A stretch of DNA of 64,000 nucleotides from Pyrinomonadaceae bacterium (lineage in GTDB: Bacteria > Acidobacteriota > Blastocatellia > Pyrinomonadales > Pyrinomonadaceae), in NCBI GenBank assembly GCA_014534425.1, contig JACVRN010000012.1, forward strand, positions 1-64,000, written 5' to 3'. Below the pieces are notes generated by a model that did not search any database, had not been told where the DNA came from, and saw only the letters and a program-made list of their open reading frames with translations. This document shows positions 56,533 to 64,000 of this stretch, piece by piece (the stretch's first letter is position 1; the number at the start of each line of letters is the position of its first letter). A program made the position numbers and the translations under genes.

Positions 56533-57968
56533 TGCGTGACGCCGGACTGAAAACTGATAATGATGCTCGGCGCTCTAGTCTCTGGAAAACTATGTCGAGG
56601 CGTGCTGGCGCAATCGTCTTCTATGCGCTTCTGGTCTTAATTCCGCTCACTGCAATTCCCTACGGAACAGTTGACCCATTATGGGAAGCTCTCTTTGAGT
56701 GCGTGGTCTTCGCACTGGCAATCATCTACATCCTTGAGGTAGCGGTTGACGGGAAGATTGATTCGGGTTCCGTAGGGCTAATCCTTCCGCTACTTCTCTT
56801 CGTCGCATACGCTCTTATACAGACTCTTCCATTAGGAAGCGGCAATCAGTCTCCGGCGGTAACTGAGATGTGGTATGCGATAAGCGCCGACCCCTTTCAA
56901 ACGCGCCGTTGGGCTGTAAAGGTGCTGGCGCTGATTCTGGCTGGCGCAATGTTGTTTCGTTACACCAACACTGAAAGGCATCTTCGCCTGCTGGTCTACA
57001 CGATTCTTTTGACGGGAACTGCCAGCGCCCTTTTCGGCATCTTCCGCCAGAGCACGCAGAGAGCGAAAGGCTTTCTCTTTCTCTCCGGTCTTCAGCCTGA
57101 ATTCGGCTACGCACAGTTCATCAACAAGAACCACTTCGCTTTCCTGGCAGAGATGGCGCTGGGGCTGACGCTCGGAGCTTTGATTAGCAGAGAAGTCAGA
57201 AGGGAGCGAAAGCTAATCTATCTAACTGTCTCGCTTCCATTGTGGGCTGCGCTCATCCTTTCTGGCTCGCGCGGCGGCATCTTTAGCTTGCTAGGCCAGA
57301 TTCTTTTTCTGGTCATGATGTGGACTATGGCTGGCAGGACAGCAAGGCTTGGCATCTCGCACCGCTTACAGCTTGATAGACTTAAAGGGGCGTGGCCTGT
57401 GCGCCTGTTGCTCTTGTGCGGCCTGCTGGCGTTTATTCTGATTGGCACAATATGGATGGGCGGAGACCCACTGGTCTCAAGGCTGGAGAGCGTTCAGGGA
57501 GAGATAAACCAGACGGAGAGTTCCGAGCAAGGCACCAGCCGCAGAGAAATCTGGCGCTCAACGTGGATGCTTATTAAGGAGCATCCCGTTACGGGTGTAG
57601 GCTTCGGCGGTTACTGGACTGCTATTCCGCAGTACCACATGGCTTCAGGTGAAGCTACGCCCCAGGAGGCGCATAACGACTATCTTGAGTTACTGGCGAG
57701 CGGAGGATTCATAGCTCTTCTCCCGGCCACATGGTTCCTTGTAGCTTTCCTGCGGCGCGTACGGAAAGTTTGGAAGACTTCTGTAGGCTATCCGAGGGCC
57801 GCGCAACTGGGCGCACTGACAGGTATCTTTGGCGTAGCCCTTCACAGTATGGTTGATTTCGGCCTGCATATAACCAGCAATGCTCTCACTTTTACGGCGC
57901 TGCTGGTCATTGCCTCCACAGATATATTGACAAAAAACTATACCCTTAGGGATGATGAAAAGGATTGA
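56532..57968 (+). CDS. O-antigen ligase / polymerase family membrane protein
   Basis: Polytopic; LSGSRGGIFSLLGQILFLV; HPVTGVGFGGYWTAIPQYH...EAHNDYLELLASGGFIALL (Wzy_C signature). Confidence 0.88.
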   Translation: MRDAGLKTDNDARRSSLWKTMSRRAGAIVFYALLVLIPLTAIPYGTVDPLWEALFECVVFALAIIYILEVAVDGKIDSGSVGLILPLLLFVAYALIQTLPLGSGNQSPAVTEMWYAISADPFQTRRWAVKVLALILAGAMLFRYTNTERHLRLLVYTILLTGTASALFGIFRQSTQRAKGFLFLSGLQPEFGYAQFINKNHFAFLAEMALGLTLGALISREVRRERKLIYLTVSLPLWAALILSGSRGGIFSLLGQILFLVMMWTMAGRTARLGISHRLQLDRLKGAWPVRLLLLCGLLAFILIGTIWMGGDPLVSRLESVQGEINQTESSEQGTSRREIWRSTWMLIKEHPVTGVGFGGYWTAIPQYHMASGEATPQEAHNDYLELLASGGFIALLPATWFLVAFLRRVRKVWKTSVGYPRAAQLGALTGIFGVALHSMVDFGLHITSNALTFTALLVIASTDILTKNYTLRDDEKD

Positions 57969-58059
57969 AGTCGGGCGGGAGGCAGATTAAACTTGCCGTT
58001 CGACGAGAGAGCTATTCCGTTTCAATCTGCTAATCGAGCCTATCACCGGAGATTTCAGT

Positions 58060-58683
58060 ATGCGACTCAACTTAAAGAAGGCCTCGCAGGCATTGGCACT
58101 CGTACTTATTTTTGCCGTGACACAGGTTTACATCATGGCAGCTCCGGCGACTCCTGATAGTCCGAAAGAGAGAACTTCGAGCGCTCAGTTGTTCGGCAGG
58201 CTGTCAACTTTCGGAGCCGGGAAGGTGGCCGTCAACGGCAGCATCGTGCCGTCTGGAACAACGGTTCTCTCCGGGTCGCAGCTTCAAACTTCGGAGACTG
58301 CCGGGGCTTCTGTCAGCCTTGGGACAATCGGCAAAGTAGACCTTGCTCCCAAGACCAAATTAACGCTCGTCTTCGACCAGAACAGCATCAGCGTTAACGT
58401 GGATTCAGGCGACGCGAGTCTGACGACAAGCGAAGGTATAACAGGCTCTCTGGTGACTTCCGACGGCAAGACGTTGACGACAGACGGTAAGAGCACCGCT
58501 TCCGTCGGCACAGGCATGTATGCAGGCGATAGCAGGAGTCCGTCCCCGCAGGCATCAAACAGAGCGTGCAGGATTGCCGGAATACCGTGCGCTCTCTTCT
58601 GGGCTATGGTGGGCGGCGGAACTTTCGTCGCTATCTTCTTTGCCGCAACAAGAGGAAACAATCCGAGTCCGAGCAATCAATAA
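58060..58683 (+). CDS. secreted FecR-like protein with C-terminal TM
   Basis: Signal peptide; GKVAVNGSIVPSGTTVLSGSQLQTSETAGASVSLGTIGKVDLAPKTKLTL. Confidence 0.65.
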   Translation: MRLNLKKASQALALVLIFAVTQVYIMAAPATPDSPKERTSSAQLFGRLSTFGAGKVAVNGSIVPSGTTVLSGSQLQTSETAGASVSLGTIGKVDLAPKTKLTLVFDQNSISVNVDSGDASLTTSEGITGSLVTSDGKTLTTDGKSTASVGTGMYAGDSRSPSPQASNRACRIAGIPCALFWAMVGGGTFVAIFFAATRGNNPSPSNQ

Positions 58684-58709
58684 TAACTTAAGGATTCCTC
58701 CTGATGTAG

Positions 58710-58742
58710 AAAGTGCCCTTCTTAACTAAGGAGGGCACTTTT
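58710..58742 (+). terminator. intrinsic terminator
   Basis: AAAGTGCCC...GGGCACTTTT. Confidence 0.75.
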
Positions 58743-58774
58743 ATGTTTGTGGCGATTAAAAAGGCGATGCTGCG

Positions 58775-60055
58775 ATGACAAATCTTCGGAAAGCCATTTT
58801 CGGACTGCTCAGTCGCGCGGCAGTCCGCTTTGTCTTAGCAATAGTGGCTACAGGTTGTTGCCTGTCTGCGGCAGTGTTCGCCGTGCGCGCAGGACTTTCA
58901 AATATCGACTCAAAAACCGCTCTGGCCTCAGGTTCGCTTGCCGCAGCAGATGAGGCTGTCGGATTAACCCCATCAGACCCGAACGCTCACTTTGCTCGTG
59001 CCATAGCGCTTTCGTACGAAGGTGAATCTACGGAAGCAGTTGAAGAGTATAGATGGGCTGTGGCTTTGCGACCACGCGACTACTTTTTGTGGCTTGCGCT
59101 CGGAACCGTGCTCGATCAGTCCGAGGACAAAAAGGGCGCGCTTGCTGCTTACAAGGAAGCTGTAAGACTGGCTCCTTATTATGCACAACCTCGCTGGCAG
59201 CTAGGGAACTTGTTGTTGCGAGCGGGGCAGCGCGAAGAAGCTTTTGTGGAATTGCGCCTGGCCGCCAGCAGTGACTCGTCGCTGTTGCCTGCGTTGCTGG
59301 ACTTGGCCTGGGGCGTTGCGAATGGTGACGCGAACGTGGTCGAGCAGATTATTAATCCGCAAACTGCCCGTTGGCATTTAGCTCTGTCGCATTTCTTCAT
59401 CAAACATGGAAAGACGGTTGAGGGCCTTGTGCAGTTTCGCGCGGCGGGGCAGGTTTCAGACGAGGAGCGGCGCTCTTTGTTGCAGGAACTACTCTCGGCA
59501 AATCGGTTTCAAGAGGCTTACGAGATATGGTCTGCCAGCCGTAACGTGAAGACTGCGGAGGGTTCCGGCCTGGTAGATGGAGGCTTTGAAGACCCGAAAG
59601 GTTTTGACCAGCCGGGTTTCGGCTGGCAGCGCGGCCTTGATGTGCAGGGAGTGGCCGTCTCTCTTGATGTGAATGGGACGCACAGTGGTAAATACAGCTT
59701 GCGCCTGAACTATCGGGGCGATTCAAATGTAAATGCTTATGCTATTTCGCAACTCGTAGTGGTCGAGCCGAATTCGCGCTACCGCTTGAGATTTTCGGCA
59801 AAGACGCAGGACGTTGTTACCGCAGGGGCGCCGCTCGTCGTTGTGTCGGATGCGGGTGACAAAGCGCAGCAGTTGGCGCAATCGGAGGCTTTATCGAAGA
59901 ACACAGATGGATGGCGGGACTACGCAGTCGAGTTTGCGACTGGTAAAGAGACGAACGCCGTGCGGATAAGCGTGCAGCGCCAAGCTTGCACCGGTCAGCC
60001 TTGTCCTATCTTCGGGAGCCTCTGGCTGGACGATTTCATTCTAGAGAAATTTTAA
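58775..60055 (+). CDS. TPR protein with C-terminal carbohydrate-binding-like beta-sandwich
   Basis: HFARAIALSYEGESTEAVEEYRWAVALRPRDYFLWLALGTVLDQSEDKKGALAAYKEAVRLAP; C-terminal GGFEDPKGFDQPGFGWQ...YSLRLNYRG. Confidence 0.8.
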   Translation: MTNLRKAIFGLLSRAAVRFVLAIVATGCCLSAAVFAVRAGLSNIDSKTALASGSLAAADEAVGLTPSDPNAHFARAIALSYEGESTEAVEEYRWAVALRPRDYFLWLALGTVLDQSEDKKGALAAYKEAVRLAPYYAQPRWQLGNLLLRAGQREEAFVELRLAASSDSSLLPALLDLAWGVANGDANVVEQIINPQTARWHLALSHFFIKHGKTVEGLVQFRAAGQVSDEERRSLLQELLSANRFQEAYEIWSASRNVKTAEGSGLVDGGFEDPKGFDQPGFGWQRGLDVQGVAVSLDVNGTHSGKYSLRLNYRGDSNVNAYAISQLVVVEPNSRYRLRFSAKTQDVVTAGAPLVVVSDAGDKAQQLAQSEALSKNTDGWRDYAVEFATGKETNAVRISVQRQACTGQPCPIFGSLWLDDFILEKF

Positions 60056-60073
60056 TCAAGGGTAGTGATGAGC

Positions 60074-60511
60074 TTACCTGCACTTGAAGAGCCGTCCCTG
60101 GCTGCCGCGATTAAGAGTAAAGGGGCCGACCTTTTCTGAACTGTCGGTAAGAGTGACTGTCAGCGTCATGGTATCGTCGTCCACCTCGCCAGCGTAACGG
60201 GCGGGTCTATTGTTAGCCTCCTCTCGCCGTGAGCGTTCAGGCACGAACCCACCTCCAACATCGAAGCGCCCTTTACTGTTCAGCACAACAGGCGCATCTA
60301 TAGTTCCATGCGCGCAGTCGAACTCTACCTTCGCACCTTTATCTGTTATCTGAAGACGAATATGCTCGCCTCCCCATATGCCTGCCGGGATACTGCTATT
60401 GTCTTCCGTCATATTAATCGCTTTGCTTTGTCTGCAAGCCGAGGTGTATTCGGACAACGTCAACAGAAGAGGAAAGGCCAGCAGAACTAAACATGTCTTT
60501 AACGAATTCAT
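60074..60511 (-). CDS. secreted hypothetical protein
   Basis: Signal peptide MNSLKTCLVLLAFPLLLTLSEYTSAC; track ORF extends to 60694. Confidence 0.65.
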   Translation of the reverse strand: MNSLKTCLVLLAFPLLLTLSEYTSACRQSKAINMTEDNSSIPAGIWGGEHIRLQITDKGAKVEFDCAHGTIDAPVVLNSKGRFDVGGGFVPERSRREEANNRPARYAGEVDDDTMTLTVTLTDSSEKVGPFTLNRGSQGRLFKCR

Positions 60512-60751
60512 AGCAACTCGGCTTTGGGCTTCGCGGGACAAATAAAAGGGATGTCTGAAGTCCTCTTTAGTCCTATTCTGCCATAACCTGTCATGCGGTT
60601 TGTCGCGCAAGCCGGAAAGAGTATAACCAGTCCTTTGACGACGATCCAGAGCGGAAAGCCACAAGCGCCATCTTGATGAAACGCTTTGCGTCAATGCTCA
60701 GCATCGCCGTCAAAGAACTGGCTTTTAATCTACTGTCACTACCTGTAGCAG

Positions 60752-60793
60752 TTCTGCATAGAGTAGAGTGTCAACACTCTACTCTATGGCAGA
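60752..60793. terminator. hairpin overlapping the 3' end of gene 60784-63996
   Basis: ATAGAGTAGAGTGT-CA-ACACTCTACTCTAT with further TTCTGC/GCAGAA pairing. Confidence 0.6.
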
Positions 60794-63700
60794 ATTTTAA
60801 TGTAAGCGGCAGGCAAGGGCACCTCGCTGCTGCTGCCAAAGTTTATCAGAGAGAGAGTGTTGTCCGAACTCTTTAGGATATACCAGTTGCTTTCGCTGGG
60901 GCGGAAGACTGCTATGTCAGTCTTGCCGTCTCCGTCATAGTCGCCCGGCACTGGCTGGTCTGTGGAAGCGCCCCAGCCCTTCACGGTTGTGCCACCACTG
61001 CTATTGATGATGTACCAGTTGCCTTCTGACGGGCGGAAGACTGCCATATCCGTCTTGCCGTCTCCGTCGTAATCGCCCGGCACTGGCTGGTCTGCGGAAG
61101 CGCCCCAGCCCTGAATGGTGGCGGCATTGGTTGAAGAGTTGATAATGTACCAGTTACCGTCCGAGGGGCGGAACACTGCTATGTCTGTCTTGCCATCTCC
61201 GTCATAGTCGCCCGGCACCAGCTTGTCATTGGCATCTCCCCATCCTTTGACCGTCATGGTGTTGTTGGCGGAGTTGAGGATATACCAGTTGCCTTCGCTG
61301 AGGCGGAAGACGGCGACATCCGTTATTCCGTCCGCGTCGTAATCGCCGGGAACGGGTACGTCTCCAGCACCTCCCCAGTTCTTCACCAGCACAGAGCCGT
61401 CGGTTGACTTGACGATGTACCAGTTGCCGTCCGAGGGGCGGAAGACCGCAAGGTCTGTCTTGCCATCTCCGTCATAGTCGCCCAGAGCCAGAATGTCGCC
61501 CAGAGAACCTCTGCCCCAGTCCAAGTGTGTGCGGAGCGTGTTGGTCAAGCTCTTAGTAATGTTCCAGTCGCCCGTGTCGGAATTCCATCTGGATATATCA
61601 GTTTTGCTGTCTCCGTCGAAGTCCGCAGGCTTGCGTACAACTCGCCCTGTGAAGTTCGCGTTCGTCTGATTGGCGGCCATATTATTGTAAACGCGATTCT
61701 GTGGAGAGAACGCGTAGCTCTGTTTCGACGGCGTGACCGTGTAGTTGCCGCCGGACGCCAAACCAGTGAAGGAGTAATTACCACTGCCGTCCGTAGTGGT
61801 CGTCCCTGATTGAGAGCCGCTTAAGGTCAGCAGCACGCCGCTCAGGGGATTGTTAGCGCTGTCCTTCACCTGGCCGCTAATGGCGACGGTAGGCGTCACG
61901 TTGTCATAGCAGATAGTGACGTCAGCCAGTGTAGGCGTAGCGGTACTCGTCCCCGTCAGCAGGGCTTTGTATTTCAGGAAGCGTTTGCCGTTGAACTGGC
62001 TCAACGACGCCCCACTGGTAAAGAAAGTGTTGGCAGTGCCGTCGGGGCCTACGAAGCTGAAGACGCCTGCGGCGTTGTCGCTGGCTGCGGCTTGGAACTT
62101 GAGCGTCGTGTTTGCGGGCGTCGTCCCGTTCCAAGATAGCGTGCCCCACGTTGGGGATTTGCCTGTAGCCGGGTTGGCATCCTTCGCACCAGAGACAAGA
62201 TTGCCGGAGGTCGCGAAGCCCGTGTACATATACGACTTGAAGAGCAAATCGCTGTTCGCGTTCGAGCCCGTCGCATTGGCGCAGGACGAGGTGCTGCAGA
62301 CCTTGCGCCTGCCGCCCGCGTAGGTGTCGCCGTTGGTCGAGACCCACGCCTGCGTTCCAGTGGTGCGGGCCGCCACCAGACGGATGACGATGCCGTACTG
62401 GACGCCGGACGTCAGCGTCGGGGGCGTAGAGAAGTTGAACGTAAAGAAGCCGCCCGAGCCGCTCGAAGTACCTGCGATGGTAGATGTCGCAAGAAGACCG
62501 CCGGCAGTCATGACAGGGTTGCCGCCGCTCGTCGTCCTGACCTCAAGTGTCATGTTCGGGTTCGTGCCCGAGCAGGACGCGCAGAAGATGTTGACATCCA
62601 CCTTGCGTAACTCGCCCGTGACGGCGGGGGTGAAAGTCTGGCCTATAAGGCTCGTGTTGCTGAAACCATAGCCCGAGCCGAAGCCATTGTCGTCAGCGTG
62701 CTGGTCGAGGTTCACAGGCGCAGACAGCTTGACATCGCCGGGGCTGCTGGTCAGGTCTGCATTGGTCGGCACGCCCGTCTGGAAGTCAGATTGTGACGTA
62801 TCCGTTAAACAGCCGCTCGCCGCCGAAGTGCTGAGGGAGAAGTTCCGCGTCGTTATATTGCCGTCTGTGACGACAATGGTGCTCGCCGTCGTGGTCGTCA
62901 GACCGGCAGCAGTAGCCGCCATACCGGGGTATGTGCCCGCCGGGAGGTTGGTGAATGAATAGTTGCCGTTTGAGTCCGTGGTCGTCGAACGGCTGCCGAG
63001 CGAAACGGTCGCGCCCTGAATCGGAGCGCCGCCAGGGTTAGCCGTCACCTGACCCGAAATGGTTCCGCCGTTACCGACCGGAGTACACTGAGCGAACTTG
63101 AATGACCCAATTCGTGTCTTCCATCTATTGGTACCGCTTTGCGGCAGAGCCGGATTAACGTACTGAGTCGTAAACCAGTATGTACACCCGTCTGGGTCTA
63201 GGGACATCGCGCTGTAATCGCCCCAACGAGTGACGGTGCCGGTCTGCGAAGCTGTACCCGCAAACAGCGTCTGCTCTGTCTGGCTGAATGTATTAACAGG
63301 GTCAGTCGAGAGTCGTCCGGCATACTTGATGGAGGGGAAGGTTGTGCTGCTCGATGTGCTGTAGCCGAGCGCCATATTGCCTGCGCGGTCAACTGCCAGG
63401 CTGGGCACAAAACGATACATTACGTTTGCCCCATCCGGATCCCACGTAGCCGCTTGCGTAATGCTCGAATTAATCGTCCCGCTTGTGACTGTCAGTTGGT
63501 ACCATCTCGGCGCGGCAAACCCGGAAGTATCCGCTCGACGTACGGTATGCGTATTCCACACGGACTCGACACCACCAATATTCGTGTATTGGTTCTGCAT
63601 CATCGCCCGGATTTCCAGAGTCTCAATGGTATTCGTAGTACCTGATTGCGGCGCGTTGCCTACGTTGGCGTTAGGCCAACTGGTCGCTGCAATCGGTACT

Positions 63701-63996
63701 ACTGCATCTGAGAAAGTGGAGAGGGAAATCTTGTCCCAATCTACATGGAACTTATATACCGATAGCCCATTCAGAAATTGCCATGTAGAGACATAGTAAT
63801 TGGGGGTTCCAGGTGGCGGAGTTCCTGTCTGGAGCCGCGCATTGCTCGGAAGCACTGTAAAATCTGCGGCGGGAAGGTTGAAGGAGACGACCTGTACGGT
63901 CGGGGCACCGGCGTACATCTGAGCTTTGTTGAAGGCATATGCACGAGGGTTTTGAAATCCGCCCGTCGCCGCATAGTCGAACATGCTCGCCGTCAT
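60784..63996 (-). CDS. large secreted protein (5' end probably outside window) with carboxypeptidase-regulatory-like domains and C-terminal FG-GAP/VCBS-like repeats
   Basis: ISGQVTANPGGAPIQGATVSLGSRSTTTDSNGNYSFTNLPAGTYP; ISGQVKDSANNPLSGVLLTLSGSQSGTTTTDGSGNYSFTGLASGGNYTVTPS; six GDYDGDGKTDIAVFRPSDGNWYI repeats; no signal peptide at the in-window Met. Confidence 0.88.
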   Translation of the reverse strand: MTASMFDYAATGGFQNPRAYAFNKAQMYAGAPTVQVVSFNLPAADFTVLPSNARLQTGTPPPGTPNYYVSTWQFLNGLSVYKFHVDWDKISLSTFSDAVVPIAATSWPNANVGNAPQSGTTNTIETLEIRAMMQNQYTNIGGVESVWNTHTVRRADTSGFAAPRWYQLTVTSGTINSSITQAATWDPDGANVMYRFVPSLAVDRAGNMALGYSTSSSTTFPSIKYAGRLSTDPVNTFSQTEQTLFAGTASQTGTVTRWGDYSAMSLDPDGCTYWFTTQYVNPALPQSGTNRWKTRIGSFKFAQCTPVGNGGTISGQVTANPGGAPIQGATVSLGSRSTTTDSNGNYSFTNLPAGTYPGMAATAAGLTTTTASTIVVTDGNITTRNFSLSTSAASGCLTDTSQSDFQTGVPTNADLTSSPGDVKLSAPVNLDQHADDNGFGSGYGFSNTSLIGQTFTPAVTGELRKVDVNIFCASCSGTNPNMTLEVRTTSGGNPVMTAGGLLATSTIAGTSSGSGGFFTFNFSTPPTLTSGVQYGIVIRLVAARTTGTQAWVSTNGDTYAGGRRKVCSTSSCANATGSNANSDLLFKSYMYTGFATSGNLVSGAKDANPATGKSPTWGTLSWNGTTPANTTLKFQAAASDNAAGVFSFVGPDGTANTFFTSGASLSQFNGKRFLKYKALLTGTSTATPTLADVTICYDNVTPTVAISGQVKDSANNPLSGVLLTLSGSQSGTTTTDGSGNYSFTGLASGGNYTVTPSKQSYAFSPQNRVYNNMAANQTNANFTGRVVRKPADFDGDSKTDISRWNSDTGDWNITKSLTNTLRTHLDWGRGSLGDILALGDYDGDGKTDLAVFRPSDGNWYIVKSTDGSVLVKNWGGAGDVPVPGDYDADGITDVAVFRLSEGNWYILNSANNTMTVKGWGDANDKLVPGDYDGDGKTDIAVFRPSDGNWYIINSSTNAATIQGWGASADQPVPGDYDGDGKTDMAVFRPSEGNWYIINSSGGTTVKGWGASTDQPVPGDYDGDGKTDIAVFRPSESNWYILKSSDNTLSLINFGSSSEVPLPAAYIKILP

Positions 63997-64000
63997 GTAC

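Overview
This 64 kb, mostly GC-rich bacterial window is dominated by one long + strand exopolysaccharide/O-antigen-type locus (about 17-60 kb). The secreted-protein style and the VCBS/CarboxypepD architectures suggest Acidobacteriota, but that is inference only. The left flank carries a DUF3558-like lipoprotein, a BlaI/M56 pair, a TonB-dependent receptor with a heme/B12/siderophore-type ABC importer, a pectate-lyase-like protein and a 1700-aa M36 (fungalysin) protease. The polysaccharide locus encodes Wza, a Wzc-type BY-kinase, a Wzm/Wzt ABC exporter, many GT2/GT4/GT9 glycosyltransferases, three FkbM and three other SAM methyltransferases, a carbamoyltransferase, a WecA/MraY-like transferase, a CapD-like epimerase/dehydratase, gmd/fcl, and two Wzy/ligase-like membrane proteins. 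Four large secreted proteins with unrelated N-termini share the same C-terminal six-repeat FG-GAP/VCBS-like module, and a degraded fifth copy lies at about 16.3 kb. The non-coding content is rich. It includes a degenerate 21-bp tandem array (about 15 units, 29.42-29.75 kb), a second 21-bp repeat inside an unlisted 59-aa ORF (47.1 kb), five REP/BIME-like GTAGGGGCAGGG hairpins, two copies of a 'CACCGCAGAGACGCAGAG' inverted repeat, two perfect palindromes of 40-42 bp, a structured leader with a GNRA tetraloop upstream of the polysaccharide operon, and an AT-rich island of tiny ORFs. No tRNA, rRNA, CRISPR array or transposase was recognised.
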